The notes under the pieces are model-generated. The model had not been told where the DNA came from. It made no database searches and worked only from the letters and a program-made list of their open reading frames with translations. Of a DNA stretch of 64,000 nt, positions 8,021 through 15,771 are shown piece by piece (positions within the stretch are counted from its first letter, which is position 1; every line of letters begins with the position of its first letter). Source of the DNA: Anaerolineae bacterium (GTDB lineage: Bacteria; Chloroflexota; Anaerolineae; Aggregatilineales; UBA3940); contig JAFGOY010000033.1 of the NCBI GenBank assembly GCA_016926255.1, positions 186,001 through 250,000 on the forward strand, in the 5' to 3' direction. Both the position numbers and the translations under genes were made by a program.

Positions 8021-9574
8021 TCACTCCCCACCCAGCAGCACGTCCCCATAACCCTGCCGGGGTTCGTTGATCAGGTCCGGGTTAAAGTAGTTGAACGTTG
8101 CCGTCGACAGCCCCTCCATGATCGGGAAAGCGGTGCTTGCCAGCCAGCCCACGTCGGCCCACAGGAAGACGACCATCACGTAGTCACCTCCGGGGCTGAG
8201 GACGATCCCCGCGTCGGAGATTGTGTCGTAGGTATAACCGTGTTTGTGTGCCACCTCGACGTATTCCGGGACGCCCGCCAGAATCAGCTTACCCTCGTCG
8301 TTCTTTGACATCACATCGATCATCATCTGGCACTCGGTCTGGTTGATCTCGTCCGGGTATGCGGCGATCAGATCGCCGCCGTTGTACTCGGCGCACTGGT
8401 AGATCATGTCGAGCATCATTGCGATGTCTTCCGCAGTCGTCTGCATCGCGTAGTCGGCGTTAGTGTCGATGCACGCCCCGGCACGGGCGGCTTCGCGGGC
8501 TGGAGTAGAGTAGTATTCGGGCTCGTCCTCGTCATCATACGGCGCGGCAATGAACGAGTTCTCCATGCCCAGGTAGTGCATCGATTCGGTGACGATTGGT
8601 GGCCCAAGCTCGATATTATCACCGCCGACATCCCGCAGCATGAAGTTGGCGTTCAGGTTGCTCGACAGTGTCATCGTCGCTTCGACGACGTCATACTCGT
8701 AGGGGTAGGGGAACCAGTCCAGGTACCGGAAATACTCAACCATGAGCGGAATTTTCATCGTGCTCAACCCGGCGTAGGCGATGTCGCAGTTGACCGGCGT
8801 CGGGACGCCCTGACGCAGGTCGACATCCAGCGCCAGCGAATCTCCGTTGCGTTCGTCGTAGATATAGATCGAGGCGACGCCCTCGTATTTCTCACTCATC
8901 AGGTATTCGATTAACAGCGATTGCAGCGTGTCCATTGATGGTTCGGGCGCGTCCGTCTCCTTGATCGACAGCACGACCGTCCGACCAGTTGGCTGGAACA
9001 ATGCTTCGGCGATATCTTCAACCGCCTTCTCCTGGTCGATGGTTTCCCCCGGCTGACCAGGAGCCACCGACATCGTTTCCAGGGCAATTGTTGCGGGCCG
9101 GGGAGGGCTTTCGTATCGTGCCGCAAGATCGGCGACCCATGCCTTCAACTGTTCTTCGGAATATTCTGCGTTGAGGTCGATATCATAGGTCTGTTGGGGC
9201 CGCTCCCAGAGGTGATCCCAGAATCCCGACCAGAACGTCCCGTCCATCCGGAGTTCGGTCGCCGCTGAGATCATCGCCTCGGAGTTTACCCGGAATCCCA
9301 CTTCTTCGGGGCTGAGTAGGATTTCCTGGTCTTTGTAGATGATGGTTACCGGGGCGCCGTAGGTCTGCTCAATTGAGGCTAACGCCTGCTCACCCCGCAA
9401 GCCGTCCGCCGGAACTCCGGCCAGCAGCAGCCCTTCCGGAAGCTGCTGACGTTCCTGGCTGTAAGCGCTGAGCTGCGACATGAAGATCAGGATGGCACCC
9501 AGGATCATCAACAGGCCAACGATTTCTAAGATCGGGAAACTCCCTCGGCGTCTGGAGTTGGATTGAAACATCAT
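8021..9574 (-). CDS. membrane-anchored class A beta-lactamase-fold serine hydrolase
   Basis: A 517-residue protein with an N-terminal membrane anchor (about 14-34). Residues about 45-205 resemble the peptidoglycan-binding/YoaR-type domain found ahead of exported enzymes. Residues about 225-500 form a beta-lactamase2-like domain with the SxxK motif STMK (Ser about 271). AHKHGYTYDT probably replaces the KTG motif. It therefore belongs to the penicillin-recognising fold and would act on the outer face of the membrane. Activity as a beta-lactamase or a peptidoglycan enzyme cannot be told from sequence. Long acidic inserts (DDEDEPEYY) are odd. The ATG at 9574 has AAGGAA eight bases upstream and overlaps the end of the Nudix gene by 4 nt, so the two are translationally coupled. 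Confidence 0.8.
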   Translation of the reverse strand: MMFQSNSRRRGSFPILEIVGLLMILGAILIFMSQLSAYSQERQQLPEGLLLAGVPADGLRGEQALASIEQTYGAPVTIIYKDQEILLSPEEVGFRVNSEAMISAATELRMDGTFWSGFWDHLWERPQQTYDIDLNAEYSEEQLKAWVADLAARYESPPRPATIALETMSVAPGQPGETIDQEKAVEDIAEALFQPTGRTVVLSIKETDAPEPSMDTLQSLLIEYLMSEKYEGVASIYIYDERNGDSLALDVDLRQGVPTPVNCDIAYAGLSTMKIPLMVEYFRYLDWFPYPYEYDVVEATMTLSSNLNANFMLRDVGGDNIELGPPIVTESMHYLGMENSFIAAPYDDEDEPEYYSTPAREAARAGACIDTNADYAMQTTAEDIAMMLDMIYQCAEYNGGDLIAAYPDEINQTECQMMIDVMSKNDEGKLILAGVPEYVEVAHKHGYTYDTISDAGIVLSPGGDYVMVVFLWADVGWLASTAFPIMEGLSTATFNYFNPDLINEPRQGYGDVLLGGE

Positions 9575-10086
9575 TGGTTACGTTCCTTTTCATCGCGTGG
9601 AGCGAGAGCCAGTTCGACCACCCGTTCCTGATAGGGGTGGATGGATGGCCTTGAATCAGGCGTACACCATCGGTAGTCTGTAAGCTCCACGCATAAATCT
9701 TGAACGTTGTTCTTTGCATGACACAGGTAAGCGATATCTAGGTGGCGGCGATTTTTCCGCCGCTCGATCATCAGCGGGTACAGGATGTCGACTTTTAACC
9801 CCAGTTCCTCATCAAGTTCCCGCCTGAGCGTCTCGACGGGGTTCTCTCTGGCGTCCTGCCAGCCGCCTGGCAGTCCCCAGGGCGTTTCCGGGTGATAGAC
9901 ATGTTTCACGAACAGGATTTCGTCCCTGTCGTTGAAAATCACCCCAACCACCCCCGACGTAAACCGGGGGCGCGTCAGCCGGTAAAGCCCGGTCGCTGTT
10001 GCGGCGACCAGGGGCCGGTGCAGGGCAAGATTGGCAAGTCGCTGGCTGAGTTTCAATGGGTTTCCGGTCTGTGAACCGCCTGTCAT
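9571..10086 (-). CDS. Nudix hydrolase
   Basis: Cytoplasmic Nudix-fold pyrophosphohydrolase. The complete Nudix box (GX5EX7REUXEEXGU) is present as GWQDARE followed seven residues later by RELDEELGL, so it should bind Mg2+ and be active on a nucleoside-diphosphate-linked substrate. The substrate is not predictable. I give the ATG at 10086 (171 residues, starting MTGGSQTG). An in-frame TTG at 10179 would add 31 residues of unconvincing sequence, and neither start has a good Shine-Dalgarno. It ends 4 nt inside the serine hydrolase gene and is probably cotranscribed with it, although no functional link is known. Confidence 0.85.
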   Translation of the reverse strand: MTGGSQTGNPLKLSQRLANLALHRPLVAATATGLYRLTRPRFTSGVVGVIFNDRDEILFVKHVYHPETPWGLPGGWQDARENPVETLRRELDEELGLKVDILYPLMIERRKNRRHLDIAYLCHAKNNVQDLCVELTDYRWCTPDSRPSIHPYQERVVELALAPRDEKERNQ

Positions 10087-10216
10087 CCAATACTGACGTA
10101 AACCGACCACCGTTGCGGGTGGCCGTTGGAAATCGCCCGATTGCCTGTAGAATATACCGACTTGGCCCTTGGCTGGCAACCTCTGAGTGTTTGCCGCTTC
10201 CCCGATGATTCCGGCA

Positions 10217-11626
10217 CTAATCGAACGAATAGACGGCCTGCCGCCCCTCCATGATGCCCAGTGGTTCCTCGTCGGGGCGTTCGGTATCGATCAGCCTGAT
10301 CATGCCCTCGGATGGGCTGCCGCTCAGGTCGGCGACTTCCGCATAGGCGATATACCGGCTGTCCGGCGACCATATCCGGTGGCTTTGTGCGTACTGGCTG
10401 AAGAAATTGAAGATCGTGAACTGGTCAGGAGTCGGGAAGAACTGATCCAGTTCGGTCACCTCGCCGCTCCCAACGTCGATCAGCCACCATTGCAGGATGA
10501 TCGATGGTGTGCCGGTTTGCCGGGCAGGTCTCGCCCGCATCCCCGCCGACACTTCGGGCAGCGGCGGCTTGTACTCCTCCATTGTCACAACCGCCAGCCG
10601 GGTGCTGTCCGGTGACCAGAAGAACGCGGCGATGTCGTCTACCCCGGCCAGGATGCGCCCGTTGCTGCCGTCGGCGCTGATCACTGTAATCGGCTCAAGC
10701 AGGCCCTCTCCGCTGCTGTAGGCTATCGTCTGCCCGTCGGGTGACCATGTGAAGGTCGTGTATCCGTCGACGGGCAGGCCGAGGTCATAATGGGTGTCGT
10801 CGTCAAGTACAGTCACCCGGCTCATCCCGTTGTCCTCGCGTGCGTAAAGCAGACGATCATCGACCGGTGACCAGACCGGTGCTGAGAAGTTCCCCGGCTC
10901 ATCGTCGAGTTGATTGACCACCCGTGATTCGGCCACGTTGTAAACCGCCATCGAGAGGCCGTTTTGCTGCCAGAAGATCGATCCTCCGTCAGGCGACCAC
11001 GAGAAGTAATACGGTGTGGCTTTCCCAACGACCTGATCGGAGATGGTCAGATCGTCCCCGGTTTGAATGTCGGTCAGGTGCAGGCTGTACTGTTCTCCGT
11101 CGTTCGTCAGGAATGCAAGCTGCTCGTTCTCCGGCAGATTGTCCGGTGCCCAGTATCCGTAGATATAGCTCTCCCATGTTGATTCATGGATGATGTGCGA
11201 GTCGGTTTGCCCCGGTGCGACAGCCAGCAGAATCTGGCTGGGCGGGTTGTCGGGCAGAATCTCCACCCGAACGAACGACAGCCAGCCCGACGGCGACCAC
11301 GTGGGATGCTGGTACTCGCGGCCAATCAACTCCTCGTTGAAGGAAGGCACCGCGTCGATAGTGATCGGAACAGGCTCCTGTTCCCGCTCGATGACGTACA
11401 GGTTGCCGTCGTTCCCGCTGACGGCCAACCGGCCCGCTGATGGCAAATCGGTAATCAACTGGATCGCCGCCGGTGGTATTTCGGCTGGCGTGGTTTCCGG
11501 GGCTTGATCCCTGGTGCCGGTGGTTCTGTCCGGTGTGGCGGAGCAGGCCAGTGCCGCGAACAGCAAAAAGGCCAGAACGATCTGGAACGTGAACCGTATT
11601 CGTTTGAATTTGGGCATCAGGGTCAA
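10217..11626 (-). CDS. beta-propeller (TolB/WD40-like) lipoprotein
   Basis: A 469-residue exported lipoprotein. The signal peptide ends in the lipobox LFAALAC (Cys about 28), followed by a Thr/Pro-rich linker to about residue 55. The mature part carries at least seven repeats marked by WSPDG/WSPDS-type motifs, such as TWSPDGQTIAYS, FWSPDSTRLAVV and WSPDSRYIAYA. These are typical of TolB/PD40 propeller blades that act as protein-interaction scaffolds. There are no catalytic motifs. The TTG at 11626 is favoured over the ATG at 11617 because AAAGGAA lies seven bases upstream. It is divergent from the SCP2 gene. The fold is confident; the function is unknown. Confidence 0.85.
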   Translation of the reverse strand: MTLMPKFKRIRFTFQIVLAFLLFAALACSATPDRTTGTRDQAPETTPAEIPPAAIQLITDLPSAGRLAVSGNDGNLYVIEREQEPVPITIDAVPSFNEELIGREYQHPTWSPSGWLSFVRVEILPDNPPSQILLAVAPGQTDSHIIHESTWESYIYGYWAPDNLPENEQLAFLTNDGEQYSLHLTDIQTGDDLTISDQVVGKATPYYFSWSPDGGSIFWQQNGLSMAVYNVAESRVVNQLDDEPGNFSAPVWSPVDDRLLYAREDNGMSRVTVLDDDTHYDLGLPVDGYTTFTWSPDGQTIAYSSGEGLLEPITVISADGSNGRILAGVDDIAAFFWSPDSTRLAVVTMEEYKPPLPEVSAGMRARPARQTGTPSIILQWWLIDVGSGEVTELDQFFPTPDQFTIFNFFSQYAQSHRIWSPDSRYIAYAEVADLSGSPSEGMIRLIDTERPDEEPLGIMEGRQAVYSFD

Positions 11627-11638
11627 GGGTAAATTCCT

Positions 11639-11669
11639 TTGTGAGAGAGCCGCGTATGTATTGTATACT
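11639..11669 (+). promoter_or_regulatory. possible promoter of the SCP2 gene
   Basis: A good -10 box (TATACT, 11664-11669) lies 44 nt upstream of the SCP2 start. The best -35 (TTGTGA, 11639-11644) is 19 bp away, longer than ideal, so the -35 part is doubtful. Confidence 0.35.
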
Positions 11670-11713
11670 CTGGGCCAGAGGCATTCAAAGAGTGAACACA
11701 GGAGAAAAAATCT

Positions 11714-12037
11714 ATGCCGGAGACTGTACAGGAAATTATTGACTTATTGCCGGAGCACTTCGACCCCGAAGCATGGGGTGATTCGGATGCAAAGATAGCC
11801 TTTGACGTATCGGGGGAGGGGGGGGGGCAGTGGTTGATCAAGATCATTGGCGGCATGCTCTCTATTGACGAGGGCACTATCCAGGGCGCAGACATGACTG
11901 TCAATGTTTCTGCTGCTGACCTGATGGCAATTGTCCGGGGCGATCTGAATGCGGTCGGGGCTTTTATGACGGGGAAAGTCAAAGTCAGCGGTGATGTGGC
12001 CCTGGCGATGAAATTACAGGCGCTTCTGGGCGTCTGA
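11714..12037 (+). CDS. SCP2 sterol-binding domain protein
   Basis: A 107-residue single-domain SCP2-type protein. The family binds lipids or acyl groups in a hydrophobic tunnel. Typical features are the central amphipathic GTIQGADMTVNVSAADL segment and the C-terminal MTGKVKVSGDVALAMKLQ. No targeting signal is visible, so it should be cytoplasmic. AGGAG lies upstream of the ATG at 11714. Codons 35-38 contain an uninterrupted run of ten G (11818-11827), which is prone to slippage. A bidirectional terminator follows directly. The ligand is unknown. Confidence 0.85.
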   Translation: MPETVQEIIDLLPEHFDPEAWGDSDAKIAFDVSGEGGGQWLIKIIGGMLSIDEGTIQGADMTVNVSAADLMAIVRGDLNAVGAFMTGKVKVSGDVALAMKLQALLGV

Positions 12038-12058
12038 ACGACAACCACGCGAAAACAA

Positions 12059-12090
12059 AAAGGTGGCCTGCCTTGTTGCAAGCCACCTTT
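12059..12090. terminator. bidirectional intrinsic terminator between SCP2 gene and tRNA-Pro
   Basis: Perfect 9-bp stem AAAGGTGGC (12059-12067) with GCCACCTTT (12082-12090). The plus strand continues into a short T-rich stretch (TTTATTT) and the minus strand into TTTTTGTTTT. It can therefore end both the SCP2 transcript and the convergent tRNA transcript. Confidence 0.8.
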
Positions 12091-12101
12091 ATTTCTGTCA
12101 G

Positions 12102-12176
12102 TCGGGGCGGACGGATTTGAACCGTCGGCCTCTACAACCCCATTGTAGCGCGCTAGCCAAACTGCGCCACGCCCCG
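12102..12176 (-). tRNA. tRNA-Pro (anticodon GGG)
   Basis: 75-nt cloverleaf on the minus strand. The acceptor stem is CGGGGCG (12170-12176) paired with CGCCCCG (12103-12109), with discriminator A at 12102. The anticodon stem CTACA/TGTAG encloses the loop ATGGGGT, giving U33, anticodon GGG and G37. The T-arm contains GGTTCAAATCC. The 3' CCA is not encoded and must be added after transcription. Confidence 0.95.
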
Positions 12177-12218
12177 ATGCTTCGCACAGTGTAACATATC
12201 CGACACGCAGTCGCAATA

Positions 12219-14303
12219 TTATTTGAACGTTTCAGCTTGCTCGGAGAGCGCCTCGATCAGATCGCCCCGGTCTGACCGGACGTAGATATCGCCGTTTTCC
12301 CTGTCGATCACTTTCGTATAATGGTTGCTGAACCATTCTGTTGCAATATATGACTCCTCCGGCCCTTCGACGATCACCGGAGCGATGGCCTCAAGTTGCT
12401 CCGCGATCCGATCATCAGTCCACCCAACGAGCTTGTAAACGTCGGTCTTGCCGCCCCAGCTAAACACTGGTAGCGCATTGATCCGCCCGCTGTAGATCAG
12501 GAATTCCGGGCTATAAAAATATTGAACCTGGTCGCTGGGTTCAAGCATCGCATTGATTTCTGCCGCTGCAAATTCGCGTTCGGCGAGGGACGGCTGCGCT
12601 GCTTCGACCGTAAAGCTGTTATCGGCCAACCCTAACACGAGCAGAAAGACCAATGCCAGCAAAGCAAAAAATCCATAGGCATGTGGTGTTGGCCCCTCGG
12701 CTTTCGCCGGGATCATCGTGCTGATTGTCGCCGCCCCGAAGGGAACCAGCACCGCGCTGAACATCACCCCGTCCCTTATGCTGCCCTGGTTGTCGATGGC
12801 AAAGAGTACTAACATTATCAGCCCGCCGATAAGTGGCATGCTGAAAGTCGATTCTCGGAAAATCGTGCATCCTCTCTTGATCGTCATCAATACCGGGCCA
12901 ACCGCTATGAAGATCAGTAGTTCCCAGTTGTTACGGAAAATAAAATTGAGGAGGATGTACATCAGAGGTCCGAGATCGCTTCCAAGCTCGGTATTTGTCG
13001 ATGCACGGATCATGCCAAACCGCCACACCGATTTAACCGTCTGGATGAATGTTGTCTCAAGTATTCCCGCCCCGGCCAGGACGGCGGCAGTCAGTGCAAG
13101 TACCAACCCGGCGCCGCCCACAGCCGACAGGATCGCCCGCCGCTTATTTTCCTCTCGGCTGACGATCCCCGAAATGATCACCGCGCCGATCCCTGCCGCC
13201 GCCGGTGCCCAGGTCAGCGCCGACAGCGTGATCAGCGCCGTCGACCAGAACCACCGTTTTCGCTGCGCCAGCCACACTCCCAGCAGCATCAGGAGCAGTG
13301 TTGTCAGGCGGATGAAGTTTGGGTTGAAATTTAGCAGCAGCAGTTGAAGGTGATCGATCCCTAGCAGCACTACTGCGCTGAATAATCCTCCACTGCGGCT
13401 GCCAAGTAGTTCTTTGCCGATCAGGTAAACGCTGGCGATGACTCCTATAGATAGCAGGTAGCTAAAAATGTGAAACGTCGGGACCAAGGGCAGTCGGAGC
13501 GTTGTGGCAATGACGTTGATCAGCCAGCTCAGGCCGAAGCGCAGCGGCGGGTGAAAGTAAATCAGGTCGACATAGGGCGTGCCGCCCCTCATGATCAACT
13601 GACCCAGATAGATATGCGCTGCTACGTCCCGATCGAAAGGTGGCTGTTGGGCAAAGTGTCCCTTCACTGCGACGAGTGTTAACAACCCGGCGATACCCAC
13701 AAGTCCTATCGTTGTATACATTCCGGGCTTGATTGCAGCAATTGGTCTGAACAGGGGTCGTGCCCGCAGCGATTCCACGCTTTTGCCAATCTGCCCATCG
13801 ATTGCCTGCACGATCCGGGAATCGGCTAGCAGAGAAGCGAGGACTGCTGTTGCCAGCCAGATTGCCATCACAACGGGGGACATCTTACTGGCGAACGCGT
13901 GGGGAAAATGGATTATCCCCCGCAAAAGCAGGATTCTAAGGCCGATCAATCCCTCGATTGTGGCAGCGGTAATGACTGTCACTGCCGTGACATGTTTTTC
14001 GATCCACGTTCTGATTGTCTCTAACCGCCGCCTGTTCAGCCCAACCAGTGCCCCGATAGTGATCAGCAGCCAGCCACCTGCACTCAGTAGATAGGTGGCC
14101 ATGAATGCGAAATATCTGACAGTATACCTGCCGAAAACCTGGCCCTCGGTGCGGCTCTCATAGCCGACCATCGCCGGTATCGGCCATGTCAGAACGAGGA
14201 GTGCAATTATCAGTACAACCCGGATCATCCAGGTCGTCTGTTGGTTTCTCCGTTCGGCTTTGGTTTTCTCGGAGTTCATTGTGTTGTTAGCTGTGTCCCT
14301 CAT
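12219..14303 (-). CDS. GT-C-fold membrane glycosyltransferase-like protein
   Basis: A 694-residue multispanning membrane protein with about eleven hydrophobic helices and a C-terminal soluble tail of about 120 residues. The first large extracytoplasmic loop carries PFDRDVAAH and then YFHPPL. This is the acidic D-x-D-like loop expected for GT-C enzymes that use lipid-linked sugar donors. It resembles the broad GT39/DUF2029 group but I cannot name a subfamily. The ATG at 14303 overlaps the upstream ligase gene by 17 nt, so the two are coupled; an in-frame ATG at 14279 is an alternative. Last gene of the polysaccharide segment transcribed toward the tRNA. Sugar and acceptor are unknown. Confidence 0.72.
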   Translation of the reverse strand: MRDTANNTMNSEKTKAERRNQQTTWMIRVVLIIALLVLTWPIPAMVGYESRTEGQVFGRYTVRYFAFMATYLLSAGGWLLITIGALVGLNRRRLETIRTWIEKHVTAVTVITAATIEGLIGLRILLLRGIIHFPHAFASKMSPVVMAIWLATAVLASLLADSRIVQAIDGQIGKSVESLRARPLFRPIAAIKPGMYTTIGLVGIAGLLTLVAVKGHFAQQPPFDRDVAAHIYLGQLIMRGGTPYVDLIYFHPPLRFGLSWLINVIATTLRLPLVPTFHIFSYLLSIGVIASVYLIGKELLGSRSGGLFSAVVLLGIDHLQLLLLNFNPNFIRLTTLLLMLLGVWLAQRKRWFWSTALITLSALTWAPAAAGIGAVIISGIVSREENKRRAILSAVGGAGLVLALTAAVLAGAGILETTFIQTVKSVWRFGMIRASTNTELGSDLGPLMYILLNFIFRNNWELLIFIAVGPVLMTIKRGCTIFRESTFSMPLIGGLIMLVLFAIDNQGSIRDGVMFSAVLVPFGAATISTMIPAKAEGPTPHAYGFFALLALVFLLVLGLADNSFTVEAAQPSLAEREFAAAEINAMLEPSDQVQYFYSPEFLIYSGRINALPVFSWGGKTDVYKLVGWTDDRIAEQLEAIAPVIVEGPEESYIATEWFSNHYTKVIDRENGDIYVRSDRGDLIEALSEQAETFK

Positions 14304-15771
14304 TGATTTCCAAAGCCTGGTCTGGTTCCGGTTCTGCGAGGATCAGCCGCGCGGTGGTCAGGGTCAACCCGACGAATATCCATAGAATCGTCACCGCCGG
14401 GTGAAAGTCAAGGTTGAAAAAGTAATGATCGAATATCCCGTTTGCCAGCGCCCCGATCAATCCCGCCATCGCCCCGACCAGGATCGACTTCAATCCCGGC
14501 GCGACGTCCTTGCGTCGATAGGCTTGCAATGCGTAGAGCGATACCGCCGCGATCAGTGCCAGGAATGCCACCAATCCCACAATCCCCATGTTCGATGCAA
14601 TCGCCAGGTAAACCATCGACACGCCCAGGTAGAGATCGACATCCGGTGCGCCTCCGAACCCCACGCCGATCACCGGGTAACGCGTGATCAGTCTCAGCGC
14701 ATCTTCGTATTCGCCGAACCGCATCTGTGTCGCTAAGTCAGCCCCCTGGAAACCCTCGATCATCCGGATGATGTAGAACTGAGTCCAGGGCACAACCAGG
14801 AAAATCAGCGCAGCGATCCCCCCGTACACCAGCAGCCGGGGTTGGTAGACCGCTGCGACGAACACCAGCACGGCGACGAAGGCCAGCATCGAGCCGCGTG
14901 AGAAGGTCAGTATCAGGCACACCACCAGTAGCCCCAGTGCGACGAAAGAAGGCCATCGTTTCCCGGTGACCGGGTTCTTGGCGATGGCCTGCGGTGTCAC
15001 GAACCCGGCGATCATCACCAGCATCCCCCCCAGCGCGTTCGGATCGGCGCTGGTGGCGATGGCTCGTTCGGGCAGGTCAGGATTTTCCTCGATGTAGCGG
15101 ACGATCCCCGAACTGGGGTACCCGACCACCGCAAAACGCCGCAGGATGTTTTCTGTCATCATGTCCGGCATCAGCCACAGCACGATCCCGATTAGCGCCG
15201 CCAGTGCCCCCGCCAGGATGATGACCAGCGCCAGCCGTTTCAGCGATTTCTTGCTCTGGATCACGTCGACCATGATCATTGCCAGCGACATACTGAGCAG
15301 GAATTCGGCAAACCGCCGGATGATCGTCGAGGTCAATCCCGCGTAGCGCAGCCCGGCCACGAAGCTGAAGACGCTCAACACCATGAACAGGATGATGAAT
15401 GCATGGACAGGCGTGGTCGTCAATCGCCGCCGCCAGCCAGTCATCCATTCGCCGATATACAGGAAGAAGAACACCCCCATTGCCAGGTCGAGGAAGGTCG
15501 GCGTCACCACGATCTTGACCGGCATTGCCGCGTAAGGCAGCAGCGCAATGATCGCCACCATCACCCACAGCGAGTTTTCGATCCCCATGAAAATCCATAC
15601 TGCCCCGGCCAGCACGATCAGCAGCCCGACGGTATAGATCGGCCCGATTGCCGCCAGCGACAGCCCGATCAGCACCGCACAGACCGCCAGCGTTCCCCCG
15701 ATTGCCAGCGCCACCAGCCGACGGTCGCCATGTGCGAAGAAGTGTTCAAGTGACTGCCGTTCAAACAGCAT
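14287..15771 (-). CDS. O-antigen ligase/polymerase-like membrane protein (Wzy_C type)
   Basis: A 494-residue protein with about twelve transmembrane helices. The large periplasmic-type loop around residues 360-400 holds a typical O-antigen ligase pattern with RFGEYEDALRLITRYPVIGVGFGG, here split as RFGEYEDAL and YPVIGVGFGG. FSRGSMLAF lies in the preceding helix. Such proteins join or polymerise lipid-linked oligosaccharides outside the membrane. The ATG at 15771 has AAGGG seven bases upstream, and the gene overlaps the end of the YfhO gene by 11 nt. It sits between YfhO and a GT-C transferase, consistent with extracellular glycan assembly. The substrate is unknown. Confidence 0.82.
   Translation of the reverse strand: MLFERQSLEHFFAHGDRRLVALAIGGTLAVCAVLIGLSLAAIGPIYTVGLLIVLAGAVWIFMGIENSLWVMVAIIALLPYAAMPVKIVVTPTFLDLAMGVFFFLYIGEWMTGWRRRLTTTPVHAFIILFMVLSVFSFVAGLRYAGLTSTIIRRFAEFLLSMSLAMIMVDVIQSKKSLKRLALVIILAGALAALIGIVLWLMPDMMTENILRRFAVVGYPSSGIVRYIEENPDLPERAIATSADPNALGGMLVMIAGFVTPQAIAKNPVTGKRWPSFVALGLLVVCLILTFSRGSMLAFVAVLVFVAAVYQPRLLVYGGIAALIFLVVPWTQFYIIRMIEGFQGADLATQMRFGEYEDALRLITRYPVIGVGFGGAPDVDLYLGVSMVYLAIASNMGIVGLVAFLALIAAVSLYALQAYRRKDVAPGLKSILVGAMAGLIGALANGIFDHYFFNLDFHPAVTILWIFVGLTLTTARLILAEPEPDQALEINEGHS

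Noticed and set aside
11710-12216. Minus-strand frame overlapping SCP2 and tRNA-Pro
   Set aside because: It is antisense to the SCP2 gene and includes the tRNA, with no recognisable protein motif.
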